A stretch of DNA of 15,157 nt from Sulfitobacter sp. (GTDB lineage: Bacteria; Pseudomonadota; Alphaproteobacteria; Rhodobacterales; Rhodobacteraceae): NCBI GenBank assembly GCA_024636395.1, contig JAGXHD010000206.1, positions 1 to 15,157 on the forward strand, read 5' to 3'. The position numbers were made by a program, and so were the translations under genes. Within the stretch, counting starts at the first letter, position 1; every line of letters starts with the position of its first letter. A model generated the notes under the pieces. That model made no database searches. It saw nothing but the letters and a program-made list of their open reading frames with translations, and was not told where the DNA came from. Shown here piece by piece: positions 9,101 through 14,400 of the stretch.

Positions 9101-9487
9101 CCGGACCGCTACCGGGTGACGGCAAACGCCCGTGTGGTGCCGATGACCGCGACAGCGACAAACGGGCAAAGCGTGGGCGGTGTGCGCTACAAAGCATGGA
9201 AACCCTCGCTCTCGCTGCATCCGGTGCTCAAGGTCGATGCACCGCTGACGTTCGATATCTACGACACATGGACCGGCACATCATTGGGCGGATGCCGCTA
9301 TCATGTGGCGCATCCGGGCGGGCGGAGTTTCGATACCTTCCCGGTGAACGGAAACGAGGCGGAGGCGCGCAGATTGAGCCGCTTCGAGAAAATGGGACAC
9401 ACTACCGGATCATTCGTACCCATCCCGGAGCGCCCGCATCCCGAGTTTCCCATGACGCTTGATTTGCGCCGCAGACCCGGTTTGTGA
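6167..9487 (+). CDS. transglutaminase-like domain fused to DUF2126 (putative GS-like amidoligase)
   Basis: This is a 1106-residue two-enzyme fusion starting at TTG. Residues 1-300 form a transglutaminase-like domain with triad Cys180 (AGSCRDTSW), His229 (DLHAWVEVYLP) and Asp245 (GLDPTSGL). From about residue 310 the DUF2126 region follows, opening with LTMGGEPTFVS (327-337) and YGQGKWYPGETLPRW. Likely active-site blocks are DGRHTGTGGGNHVV (708-721) and EFRGFEMPPNPRMS (841-854). The region was predicted in family-level work to be a glutamine-synthetase-like carboxylate-amine ligase. A beta-rich tail (about 950-1106) ends the protein. It has no signal peptide, so it is predicted cytoplasmic. 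It is divergent from the ATP-grasp/alpha-E/transglutaminase operon and convergent with Anbu. The fusion suggests that bond making and bond breaking or transfer occur on one substrate. Architecture is confident; function is unproven. Confidence 0.95.
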   Translation: MSITASIYHLTHYKYDRPVTLGPQTIRLRPAPHSRTRVISHSLKVSPSAHFVNHQQDPYGNWLARLIFPEPVREFKIEVDLVADMSVYNPFDFFVEDSAKEFPLTYDDDIAPDLSIYLRTDPVGPLLQAFMGTISRAPMVTIDFLVMLNSRLASEINYEIRMEPGVQTAETTLGRAAGSCRDTSWLLVQILRNLGLAARFVSGYLIQLKPDLVALDGPAGTDKDFTDLHAWVEVYLPGAGWVGLDPTSGLLAGESHIPLAATPHYRHAAPISGVASSANVEFSFDMQVTRTAEHPRITKPFSDDAWEALNTLGKAVDKRLNAGDVRLTMGGEPTFVSIDDFESDEWNSDAVGPTKRGLADTLMRRLQGKFSSGGLLHYGQGKWYPGETLPRWTFSLYWRKDGQPIWHDPDLLAREDTNEDVGPDDAQALLNGIATALEVPRENVLSAFEDPAEWIIKEGNLPANVTPENSKLADPEERARIAKVFERGLSTPAGYVLPVQRWQARAHSRWMSEVWELRRGKVFLVSGDSPVGYRLPLGTLPHIPKSDYPFINPQDPTETRGPLAPAVQPESLPKEQSVAYRTEATAGQEQVEQTLGDLDGRVRTAISVEPRDGRLCVFLPPVETLEDYLELISAVETSAKSIGRKVLIEGYAPPHDPRVEVMRIAPDPGVLEVNVHPAASWEDCVETTQTVYEEARQCRLGADKFMTDGRHTGTGGGNHVVVGGATPTDSPFLRRPDLLKSLILFWQRHPSLSYLFSGTFVGPTSQAPRIDEARHDVLYELEIALDQIWPPTQDTPPPPWLTDRLLRNALIDVTGNTHRTEICIDKLYSPDGPTGRLGLVEFRGFEMPPNPRMSLAQQLLIRAIILRCWENPISGNLTRWGTTLHDRFMLPAFIWEDFIDVLADLKAHDLTLDPAWFKAQAEFRFPFCGEVTYEGVTLEVRQALEPWHVLGETGAIGGTVRYTDSSSERVQVTLSAPNPDRYRVTANARVVPMTATATNGQSVGGVRYKAWKPSLSLHPVLKVDAPLTFDIYDTWTGTSLGGCRYHVAHPGGRSFDTFPVNGNEAEARRLSRFEKMGHTTGSFVPIPERPHPEFPMTLDLRRRPGL

Positions 9488-9493
9488 ATGGAG

Positions 9494-9523
9494 GGCTGGA
9501 GAGGTTTGAAAACCTTGCCAGCC
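9494..9523. terminator. hairpin between convergent genes, possible bidirectional terminator
   Basis: GGCTGG (9494-9499) pairs with CCAGCC (9518-9523), and inside it AGGTT (9502-9506) pairs with AACCT (9511-9515) around a TGAA loop. This gives 11 base pairs with a 2x2 internal loop. It lies just past the DUF2126-fusion stop and just past the Anbu stop on the other strand. No T-tract follows on either side, so it is not a textbook intrinsic terminator, but position and symmetry fit a two-way 3'-end element. Confidence 0.5.
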
Positions 9524-9526
9524 TCT

Positions 9527-10261
9527 CTAGCTCCGCTGGTAGGTAGGCAATTGCGTCAGCGCATCGCGCAGCGCAGCGCCCCAGCCTTCCGAGATCAGGT
9601 GGTAGTACTCGTTATCCGCTTCGATACGGCCCTGCTCTTCCACCGAGAAGCTGTCGGTGGGGTAGATCAGGAAATCGAGCGGGAGGCCCACGGAAAGGTT
9701 CGCTTTGATCGTCGAATCAAACGAGACCAGCATCAGCTTGATGGTATCTTCGAAGCTGGCGTCGGGCTGGTAGGCCCGCACGAGGATCGGCTTTCCATAC
9801 TTCGTTTCTCCGATTTGAAAAAACGGCGCATCTTCCGTAACTTCGATGAAGTTTCCCTCGGGATAGATCAAAAACAGCGTCGGTGCGCCGCCTTTGATTT
9901 GCCCGCCTACGATCACGGAGGCCGTAAAGCGCGATGATCCGCTTTGCCCGCCCATGGCACTACCCTGTATGACTTCGCTGAGCGTCGAGCCGACGAGGCG
10001 GGCCACCTGAAACATCGTAGGCTGCTCGAGGATCGTAGGGTTTCGCTCCGATACGGTCTTCGAGCGCTCCTCCAACAGACTTACAAGTGCTTGCGTGGTG
10101 GCCAAATTGCCGGCGGTCATCAGGGTGATCGTCCGCTCACCGGGCACGTTCCAAGTAAACATCTTTTTGGTGGTCGAGAAATTGTCGACACCGGCATTGG
10201 TGCGTGTATCCGCCATGAAAACTAGGCCTTTTTCTAGGCGAAGGCCAACGCAGTACGTCAT
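9527..10261 (-). CDS. Anbu / proteasome-type protease (HslV-like Ntn hydrolase)
   Basis: This 244-residue protein is an Anbu-type peptidase, the bacterial homologue of the proteasome beta subunit and HslV. Removing Met from MTYCVGLRLEKGLVFMADTR exposes Thr1, the nucleophile. Asp17 (MADTRTNAG) and a Lys at 31/32 (STTKKMF) match the catalytic set. Other blocks are TLMTAGNLATTQ, FTASVIVGGQI and the C-terminal SVGLPLDFLIYPTDS. I chose the ATG at 10261. A GTG at 10303 would add 14 residues and need propeptide cleavage, which this family does not normally have. Published Anbu structures show open rings or helices without a partner ATPase, and none is present here. It lies downstream of a transglutaminase gene on the same strand (115 bp apart) and is convergent with the DUF2126 fusion. 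Substrate is unknown; a role in processing products of the adjacent ligases is inference. Confidence 0.94.
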   Translation of the reverse strand: MTYCVGLRLEKGLVFMADTRTNAGVDNFSTTKKMFTWNVPGERTITLMTAGNLATTQALVSLLEERSKTVSERNPTILEQPTMFQVARLVGSTLSEVIQGSAMGGQSGSSRFTASVIVGGQIKGGAPTLFLIYPEGNFIEVTEDAPFFQIGETKYGKPILVRAYQPDASFEDTIKLMLVSFDSTIKANLSVGLPLDFLIYPTDSFSVEEQGRIEADNEYYHLISEGWGAALRDALTQLPTYQRS

Positions 10262-10376
10262 GATTTCTGATCCGTATAAAGAAAAACACCGCACCGGAGG
10301 CACGTGAAGTTCCTAGCTGCGAATGAGCCGCGATACAACAACGGATCACATCCATTTTGACCGTCTTTGATCACAT
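10262..10376 (-). promoter_or_regulatory. 115-bp gap upstream of Anbu with paired GATCACAT repeats
   Basis: The gap between the transglutaminase stop and the Anbu ATG contains GATCACAT at 10344-10351 and 10369-10376 (25-bp spacing, both followed by YCA). The minus strand also has a TATAC element ending 12 bases before the Anbu ATG. The sequence before the ATG lacks a clear Shine-Dalgarno. Anbu may have its own promoter, perhaps giving a very short leader, in addition to read-through from the transglutaminase gene. The evidence is pattern only. Confidence 0.3.
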
Positions 10377-11159
10377 TCACCCGCTGACGCGCCGCACCTC
10401 GACCGTTTGTGCGACAAGCTGGATCATGCCGTAGGCCGTCATGAAGGACGCGTCGGCGGCATCGCGGCCTACCCCTATCCGAATGATATCTGCCGGTTTT
10501 GCCATCCCTGTAGCGTCCACAAGATGCCATTGCCCGTCCAGATAGACCTCCACGACAGCATGAAAATCCTGCGGGCTGACATCGGGGCCATAGGCGCTGA
10601 CGAAGCGCGCGGGCACGCCGCCCGCACGGACGAAAGCGATTAAAACATGGGCATAGTCCCGGCACACACCCGACAGGCTCGAAAAACTGTCTGAGGCCGT
10701 GGTGGCCGCATTGCTGGCGTTGTTGTCGTATGTGAACCGGTCGGCGATCCAGTTGCGCATCGCCATGACCATCGCACCGCCGCGCAAATTTCCGAACTCC
10801 CCCGAGACGAAATCCAAAAAAAGATCGGAGTGACAATACCGGGAGGGCATTAGAAACTTAACAACATCCGCAGGAATATCCGCCCATGGCATCTGGGGAA
10901 TCCCGTCTATCGCGCCACTCGGGCGCGTGACATCGACCTGAACTTCGTAGTTGCATTCAAACTGCGGCCCCGCCTGGATCCAGCGCCGCGTGCCCAAACC
11001 TTCCTCACCGTTGATCTCATGCTGAACAGACCGGGGATCAAGGATAAGTTGCGGTGACGCACAGGATTGAACATCGTCTGAAAGTGCCTCGATCTGGAGC
11101 AGCACGTCGCAAGGTTGCGTCGTGGTATAGGCAAGATGGGTGCGGACCAGAAATTGCAC
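10377..11159 (-). CDS. transglutaminase-like cysteine protein (third in the locus)
   Basis: This 260-residue protein starts at GTG, with a weak GGAA 6 bases upstream. The N-terminal beta region (MQFLVRTHLAYTTTQPCDVLLQ) is followed by the catalytic core: Cys166 (LSGVCRDYAH), His200 (PQDFHAVVEVYL) and Asp215 (WHLVDATGMA). The tail IIRIGVGRDAADASFM is typical of the family. No export signal is visible. It diverges clearly from the transglutaminase at 2776-3576: the Cys motif is CRDYAH rather than CQDHA, and the His motif is FHAVVEV rather than THAWAEA. The two are thus not a recent duplication. It lies upstream of Anbu on the same strand, and such a pair is a known context for Anbu. Active as hydrolase or acyl transferase is likely; the substrate is unknown. 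Confidence 0.92.
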   Translation of the reverse strand: MQFLVRTHLAYTTTQPCDVLLQIEALSDDVQSCASPQLILDPRSVQHEINGEEGLGTRRWIQAGPQFECNYEVQVDVTRPSGAIDGIPQMPWADIPADVVKFLMPSRYCHSDLFLDFVSGEFGNLRGGAMVMAMRNWIADRFTYDNNASNAATTASDSFSSLSGVCRDYAHVLIAFVRAGGVPARFVSAYGPDVSPQDFHAVVEVYLDGQWHLVDATGMAKPADIIRIGVGRDAADASFMTAYGMIQLVAQTVEVRRVSG

Positions 11160-11293
11160 GGCAGGTTCCAGGATACTGAGGAAAACAAGCTCTTGCTATG
11201 ACATCCATTGCTCGGACTGTCGACCGGCGAAAACCTTGAGGGGGAAACAGAGTTGAATGGCACCGGTGACGCCCGCACCGCATCATACCATGA

Positions 11294-11315
11294 CTGCGGC
11301 CGCCAGCGGCCGCAG
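11294..11315. repeat. near-perfect palindrome, 10-bp arms, 2-bp centre
   Basis: CTGCGGCCGC (11294-11303) and its exact reverse complement GCGGCCGCAG (11306-11315) flank a central CA. The arms are GC-rich and contain two GCGGCCGC octamers. The element could be a dimeric regulator's operator or an RNA hairpin (8-9 bp stem with a CCAG loop). No T-run follows it on either strand, so intrinsic termination is less likely. Confidence 0.8.
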
Positions 11316-11353
11316 CGGATCAGACACCGCAGCTCATACGCCACACGGTTGAA

Positions 11354-11413
11354 TTGACGCTAAAACAGGCAATTCTCAGAGAGTTGACCTGCAAAATCAC
11401 ATGAGCCAGAGAG
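11354..11413 (+). repeat. imperfect 30-bp tandem repeat (TTGAC...CAGAGAG), candidate regulator/promoter array
   Basis: Two adjacent 30-bp units, 11354-11383 and 11384-11413, both begin TTGAC and end CAGAGAG, with AAA conserved in the middle (17 of 30 positions identical by eye). Both are followed by TT, so CAGAGAGTT is a 9-bp direct repeat at 11377-11385 and 11407-11415. The TTGAC boxes resemble -35 elements, and the period equals about three helical turns. The array lies 116 bp before the binding-protein start. Confidence 0.55.
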
Positions 11414-11518
11414 TTCTCGCGCAGCCCCACTTGCAATCGAATTCCGATCAACGACTGTTGATGTCAATGAAGCGACACGACCACGAAAAGTCGACGGAGC
11501 AATTGCGAACAAAAACCT

Positions 11519-11523
11519 GGGAG
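11519..11523 (+). promoter_or_regulatory. Shine-Dalgarno deciding the binding-protein start
   Basis: GGGAG lies 6 bases before the ATG at 11530. The longer frame opening at an ATG at 11401 has no comparable site and would bury the Tat signal under 43 extra residues, so 11530 is preferred. Confidence 0.75.
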
Positions 11524-11529
11524 ATAAAG

Positions 11530-12669
11530 ATGACCAATGCGACACATACCAAAATTTTGAGCATGCCTAGCCGCCGCCAGTTGCTCAAAACCAGCGGTGC
11601 AGTGATGTTGACAACACCCTTCGTGAGCCGCGCCTGGGCCGCGACAACCGAGATCAACATGCTGGCCTGGTATGGCCACGGCGAGCCCGACATGGTCGCC
11701 GACTACGAGGCCGCCAACAACGTCAAATTCGTCCCTAAGTATTATGCCGGCGGCGACAATATGCTCGCGCTGATAGCGCAGTCCCCTCCTGGTACCTACG
11801 ATCTGATCCTGTCGGATGGGGAATTCGTCCAGCAGCTCAACCTCGCGGGCTACATCGATCCGCTGGAACCTGCCGACTATCCCTTCGACGACATGCTGCA
11901 TGAGGACTTCACGAAATTCCCCGGCCATTGGGCGGATGACAAACTCTATTCAATGATTCTGCGCGGCGGGCATCTGGGTGTCTCCTACAACAAGAACTCG
12001 ATCACGGAGGAAGAGGCCCAGAGCTATGCGTGCTTCTGGAAGCCTGAACTCGAAGGCAAGGTCGGGCACTTCGACTGGCATCTGCCGACACTGGGCATGA
12101 TGAGCCTCTATAATGGCAATGGCGCGGGCCTGTGGGATCTTGACGACGGCCAATGGGACACGGTGCAGGACACGACGATGGGACTACGCAAGCAGGTCGG
12201 TGGTTTCTTCGATTACGGCGGCACGTTCAACAGCCTCAAGAACGGCGAGATGCAGGCGATGGTCGGCATCGGGGACTGGATCACCGGCGTGCTCGAGAAG
12301 GACGGCGCACCCGTGGCTTCGACCATCCCGAAAGAAGGCGGCATCCAGTTCACGGAGAGCTATTGCATCGGTAAGGGCAGCGAGAAAGTGGCGGAAGTGA
12401 CGAAGTTCATCCAGCACATGCTGTCGCCCGAGGGTCAGGTCAAATCCGCGCAGATGGCCGCCTATCCAGGCTTCTGCGTGACCAAGGCAGGCCGAGCGGC
12501 CCTTATCGAGGCAGACCCGAAGGAGGCGATGCGCTCGCACCAGATGGAAGGGATGGCCAACGATCCGATTGCCCTCATCAACGAAGGGCGTATCCACTAC
12601 CGCGATATCCCGCAGCAGCAATCGCTGGAGGATTGGAACGATTTCTGGTCGGAATACAAAAACGCGTGA
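11530..12669 (+). CDS. Tat-exported ABC transporter substrate-binding protein, PotD/PotF-like
   Basis: This 379-residue protein is the periplasmic binding component of a spermidine/putrescine-type (PotD/PotF) importer. The N-terminus carries a twin-arginine signal, SRRQLLK at residues 14-20, then a hydrophobic stretch and an AWA cleavage site near residue 37, so export of the folded protein is predicted. The mature part begins with the lobe-1 strand INMLAWYGHGEPDMV and continues through YDLILSDGEFVQQLN, LGVSYNKNS, NGEMQAMVGIGDW and YCIGKGSEKVAE, a typical class of type-II binding folds. It is clearly divergent from E. coli PotD, so polyamine as ligand is only a family-level guess; another small organic cation or amino compound is possible. 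It is the first gene of the importer operon. A strong hairpin follows its stop, which often lets the binding protein be made in excess over the membrane parts. Confidence 0.9.
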   Translation: MTNATHTKILSMPSRRQLLKTSGAVMLTTPFVSRAWAATTEINMLAWYGHGEPDMVADYEAANNVKFVPKYYAGGDNMLALIAQSPPGTYDLILSDGEFVQQLNLAGYIDPLEPADYPFDDMLHEDFTKFPGHWADDKLYSMILRGGHLGVSYNKNSITEEEAQSYACFWKPELEGKVGHFDWHLPTLGMMSLYNGNGAGLWDLDDGQWDTVQDTTMGLRKQVGGFFDYGGTFNSLKNGEMQAMVGIGDWITGVLEKDGAPVASTIPKEGGIQFTESYCIGKGSEKVAEVTKFIQHMLSPEGQVKSAQMAAYPGFCVTKAGRAALIEADPKEAMRSHQMEGMANDPIALINEGRIHYRDIPQQQSLEDWNDFWSEYKNA

Positions 12670-12689
12670 GAACCACGCCTGAACATAGC

Positions 12690-12718
12690 GGAACGGGCGG
12701 CTCCGGCCGCCCTATTCC
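12690..12718 (+). other. intercistronic RNA hairpin after the binding-protein gene
   Basis: GGGCGGC (12695-12701) pairs perfectly with GCCGCCC (12706-12712) around a TCCG loop. GGAA (12690-12693) and TTCC (12715-12718) extend the stem across a small internal bulge. No T-tract follows. The position, 20 bases past the binding-protein stop and before the permease genes, fits an mRNA-stabilising or partial-attenuation element that raises binding-protein yield. Confidence 0.7.
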
Positions 12719-12739
12719 AGCAGGCAAAGCACGGACCTC

Positions 12740-13603
12740 ATGACGACCACGCCCCGCAAACGCATCGGCCTTTACGAGCTGACATGGCGCCTGCCCATCA
12801 TCGTGTGGCAATGCGTTTTCTTCGCAGGCCCCGTGCTTTTCATGGTCGCGATGTCGTTTTTCCTCGTGCGAAACTACCGCATGACAGAGGCCTTCGATTT
12901 CGCGAACTGGGAGCGGATGCTCACACGCGGGTTCTTCTGGGACAGTTATCTGTACACGGTGATGATCGCCGCAGCCTCCACCGTCTGCGCCATGTGCATC
13001 GCCTTTCCCGCGGCATATGCGCTTGCTTTGCGCGCATCAGAAACCACGCGGCGTTGGGCGATTTTTCTACTGATCATCCCATTCTTCACCAGCTATCTGG
13101 TGCGCACGTTCTCGTGGTTCGTGATCCTGTCGGAGAGCGGCGTGATCAATGCGTTGCTGGCCAATATCGGCCTCGGCCCTTTCACCATGCTCAACACGAG
13201 TTTCGGCACGCTGGTGGGATATATGACGCTGACGCTACCGCTCGTCGTGATCCTGCAAACCGTCACGATGGCCAACATCGACAGGAGCCTGATCGAAGCC
13301 GCGCGCAATCTCGGCTGCAAACCGATGGCGACGATATGGCAAGTGATCATACCCCTGTCGAAAACGGGCCTGATCATCGCGGCAATATTTTGCTTTATCC
13401 TGTCATTCGGCGATTTCGTGGCGCCCTTCTATCTCGGTGGCTCGCAGGAGCCCACACTTCCGATCCTGATCCTCGACACCACCAAATCGGGCCAGCAATG
13501 GCCGCGTGCGGCGGTGGTAGCGATCATGATGATGCTGACGCTCTTTGCGATAGCCTTTGCAGGCATTGCACTGGCCTACCGCAAGCGGAAGGGTGCGAAA
13601 TGA
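12740..13603 (+). CDS. ABC transporter permease, PotB/PotH-like
   Basis: This 287-residue inner-membrane permease is the first of two partners in the polyamine-type importer. It has about six hydrophobic segments, from WQCVFFAGPVLFMVAMSFFL at residues 23-42 to the C-terminal VVAIMMMLTLFAIAFAGIAL. The cytoplasmic EAA loop that docks the ATPase is EAARNLGCKPMATIW from residue 186. The start at 12740 has only a weak CGGA upstream, and it sits 70 bp after the binding-protein stop beyond a hairpin. Its last bases overlap the next gene's start as ATGA (13600-13603), indicating coupled translation. The family is confident; the ligand is as uncertain as for the binding protein. Confidence 0.94.
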   Translation: MTTTPRKRIGLYELTWRLPIIVWQCVFFAGPVLFMVAMSFFLVRNYRMTEAFDFANWERMLTRGFFWDSYLYTVMIAAASTVCAMCIAFPAAYALALRASETTRRWAIFLLIIPFFTSYLVRTFSWFVILSESGVINALLANIGLGPFTMLNTSFGTLVGYMTLTLPLVVILQTVTMANIDRSLIEAARNLGCKPMATIWQVIIPLSKTGLIIAAIFCFILSFGDFVAPFYLGGSQEPTLPILILDTTKSGQQWPRAAVVAIMMMLTLFAIAFAGIALAYRKRKGAK

Positions 13604-14400
13604 ATTCCGGCCGCCTGCTAAATATCATCCTTGGGATATATGTTGCGCTTATATTTTGCTTCGTGTTTGCCCCGATCATCTTCAGCATGATCTTTTCGTT
13701 CAATTCGCAGCGCTTCCCGACCATCCCGCTGGGCGATTTCACCATCGAATGGTACGAAAAAATCTTCGCAGATGCAGATATCTGGGAGGCTGCCCGGAAC
13801 AGCCTTATCGTTTCAAGCTCCGCCGCTGTGATCGCAACGTTTCTGGGTTTCTGCACTGCGTATTCCGATTACCGCTACACCTTCCGCTTCAAAGGGCCCT
13901 ACCTCGCATTGATCCTGTTGCCGCCCACGATCCCGCTGATCATCATGGCGCTTGCGATGCTGGCATGGTTTTCCAAAATCGGCATTTCGGGGCAGATCTA
14001 TTCCATCGTCATTGCCCATAGCGTTCTCACTGCACCCTTCGCCATGGCCGTCATTCGGCTGCGCCTCAACCAGATGGACCCTGACCTCGAAGCCGCCGCA
14101 TGGAATCTTGGCGGATCGGAATGGGCCACGATGCGCCATGTGATCATTCCCTTCTGCAAGCCGGCTATCGCCTCAGCACTATTTCTGACCGCAGCGGTTT
14201 CATTCGATGAATTTGCAGTCTCATGGTTTGTCTCAGGCCTAAACAAGACGCTTCCGGTTGTCATTCTGGAGATCGTACAGGGCAACATCGATCCGCAGGT
14301 AAACGCCATCGGGACATTTGTTTTCCTGATCTCGATGACCCTCGTCGTGCTGGCCCAGATCTTTTTTGCCAGCCGCCAATTGAAAAGTATCCGATCATGA
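13600..14400 (+). CDS. ABC transporter permease, PotC/PotI-like
   Basis: This 266-residue second inner-membrane permease opens MNSGRLLNIILGIYVALIF, a membrane-spanning N-terminus typical of PotC. The EAA docking loop is EAAAWNLGGSEWATM from residue 164. About six membrane segments are visible, ending at MTLVVLAQIFFASRQL. The chosen ATG overlaps the stop of the upstream permease (ATGA) and has GGAAGGG (13587-13593) ahead of it. The same frame stays open far upstream through the first permease gene, but that stretch is an out-of-frame reading of it and is not part of this protein. The stop overlaps the ATPase start in the same ATGA way, so the genes form one translational unit. Confidence 0.94.
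   Translation: MNSGRLLNIILGIYVALIFCFVFAPIIFSMIFSFNSQRFPTIPLGDFTIEWYEKIFADADIWEAARNSLIVSSSAAVIATFLGFCTAYSDYRYTFRFKGPYLALILLPPTIPLIIMALAMLAWFSKIGISGQIYSIVIAHSVLTAPFAMAVIRLRLNQMDPDLEAAAWNLGGSEWATMRHVIIPFCKPAIASALFLTAAVSFDEFAVSWFVSGLNKTLPVVILEIVQGNIDPQVNAIGTFVFLISMTLVVLAQIFFASRQLKSIRS

Larger units (their letters stand above)
11160..11529. promoter_or_regulatory. 370-bp divergent intergenic region without a supported gene
   Basis: This interval separates the divergent transglutaminase gene (minus) and the ABC importer operon (plus). The short open frames through it look like no family and lack good ribosome sites. It holds a long palindrome (11294-11315), a 30-bp-period tandem repeat with TTGAC boxes (11354-11413) and, just before the binding-protein gene, a ribosome site. 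Promoters for both directions are expected here, but I cannot place a convincing -10 box. Confidence 0.6.

Noticed and set aside
10262..10303. 14-residue GTG-initiated extension of Anbu
   Set aside because: It has an AGGA-like site upstream, but it would bury the Thr nucleophile behind a propeptide, which Anbu proteins normally lack.
11401..11529. 43-codon N-terminal extension of the binding protein
   Set aside because: It would place charged sequence before the Tat signal; the ATG at 11530 has a good ribosome site.
12784..13599. Upstream extension of the second permease frame, which stays open for 272 codons through the first permease
   Set aside because: The extension is an out-of-frame reading of the first permease. 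The PotC-like protein starts naturally at the ATG at 13600, with a Shine-Dalgarno and an ATGA overlap.
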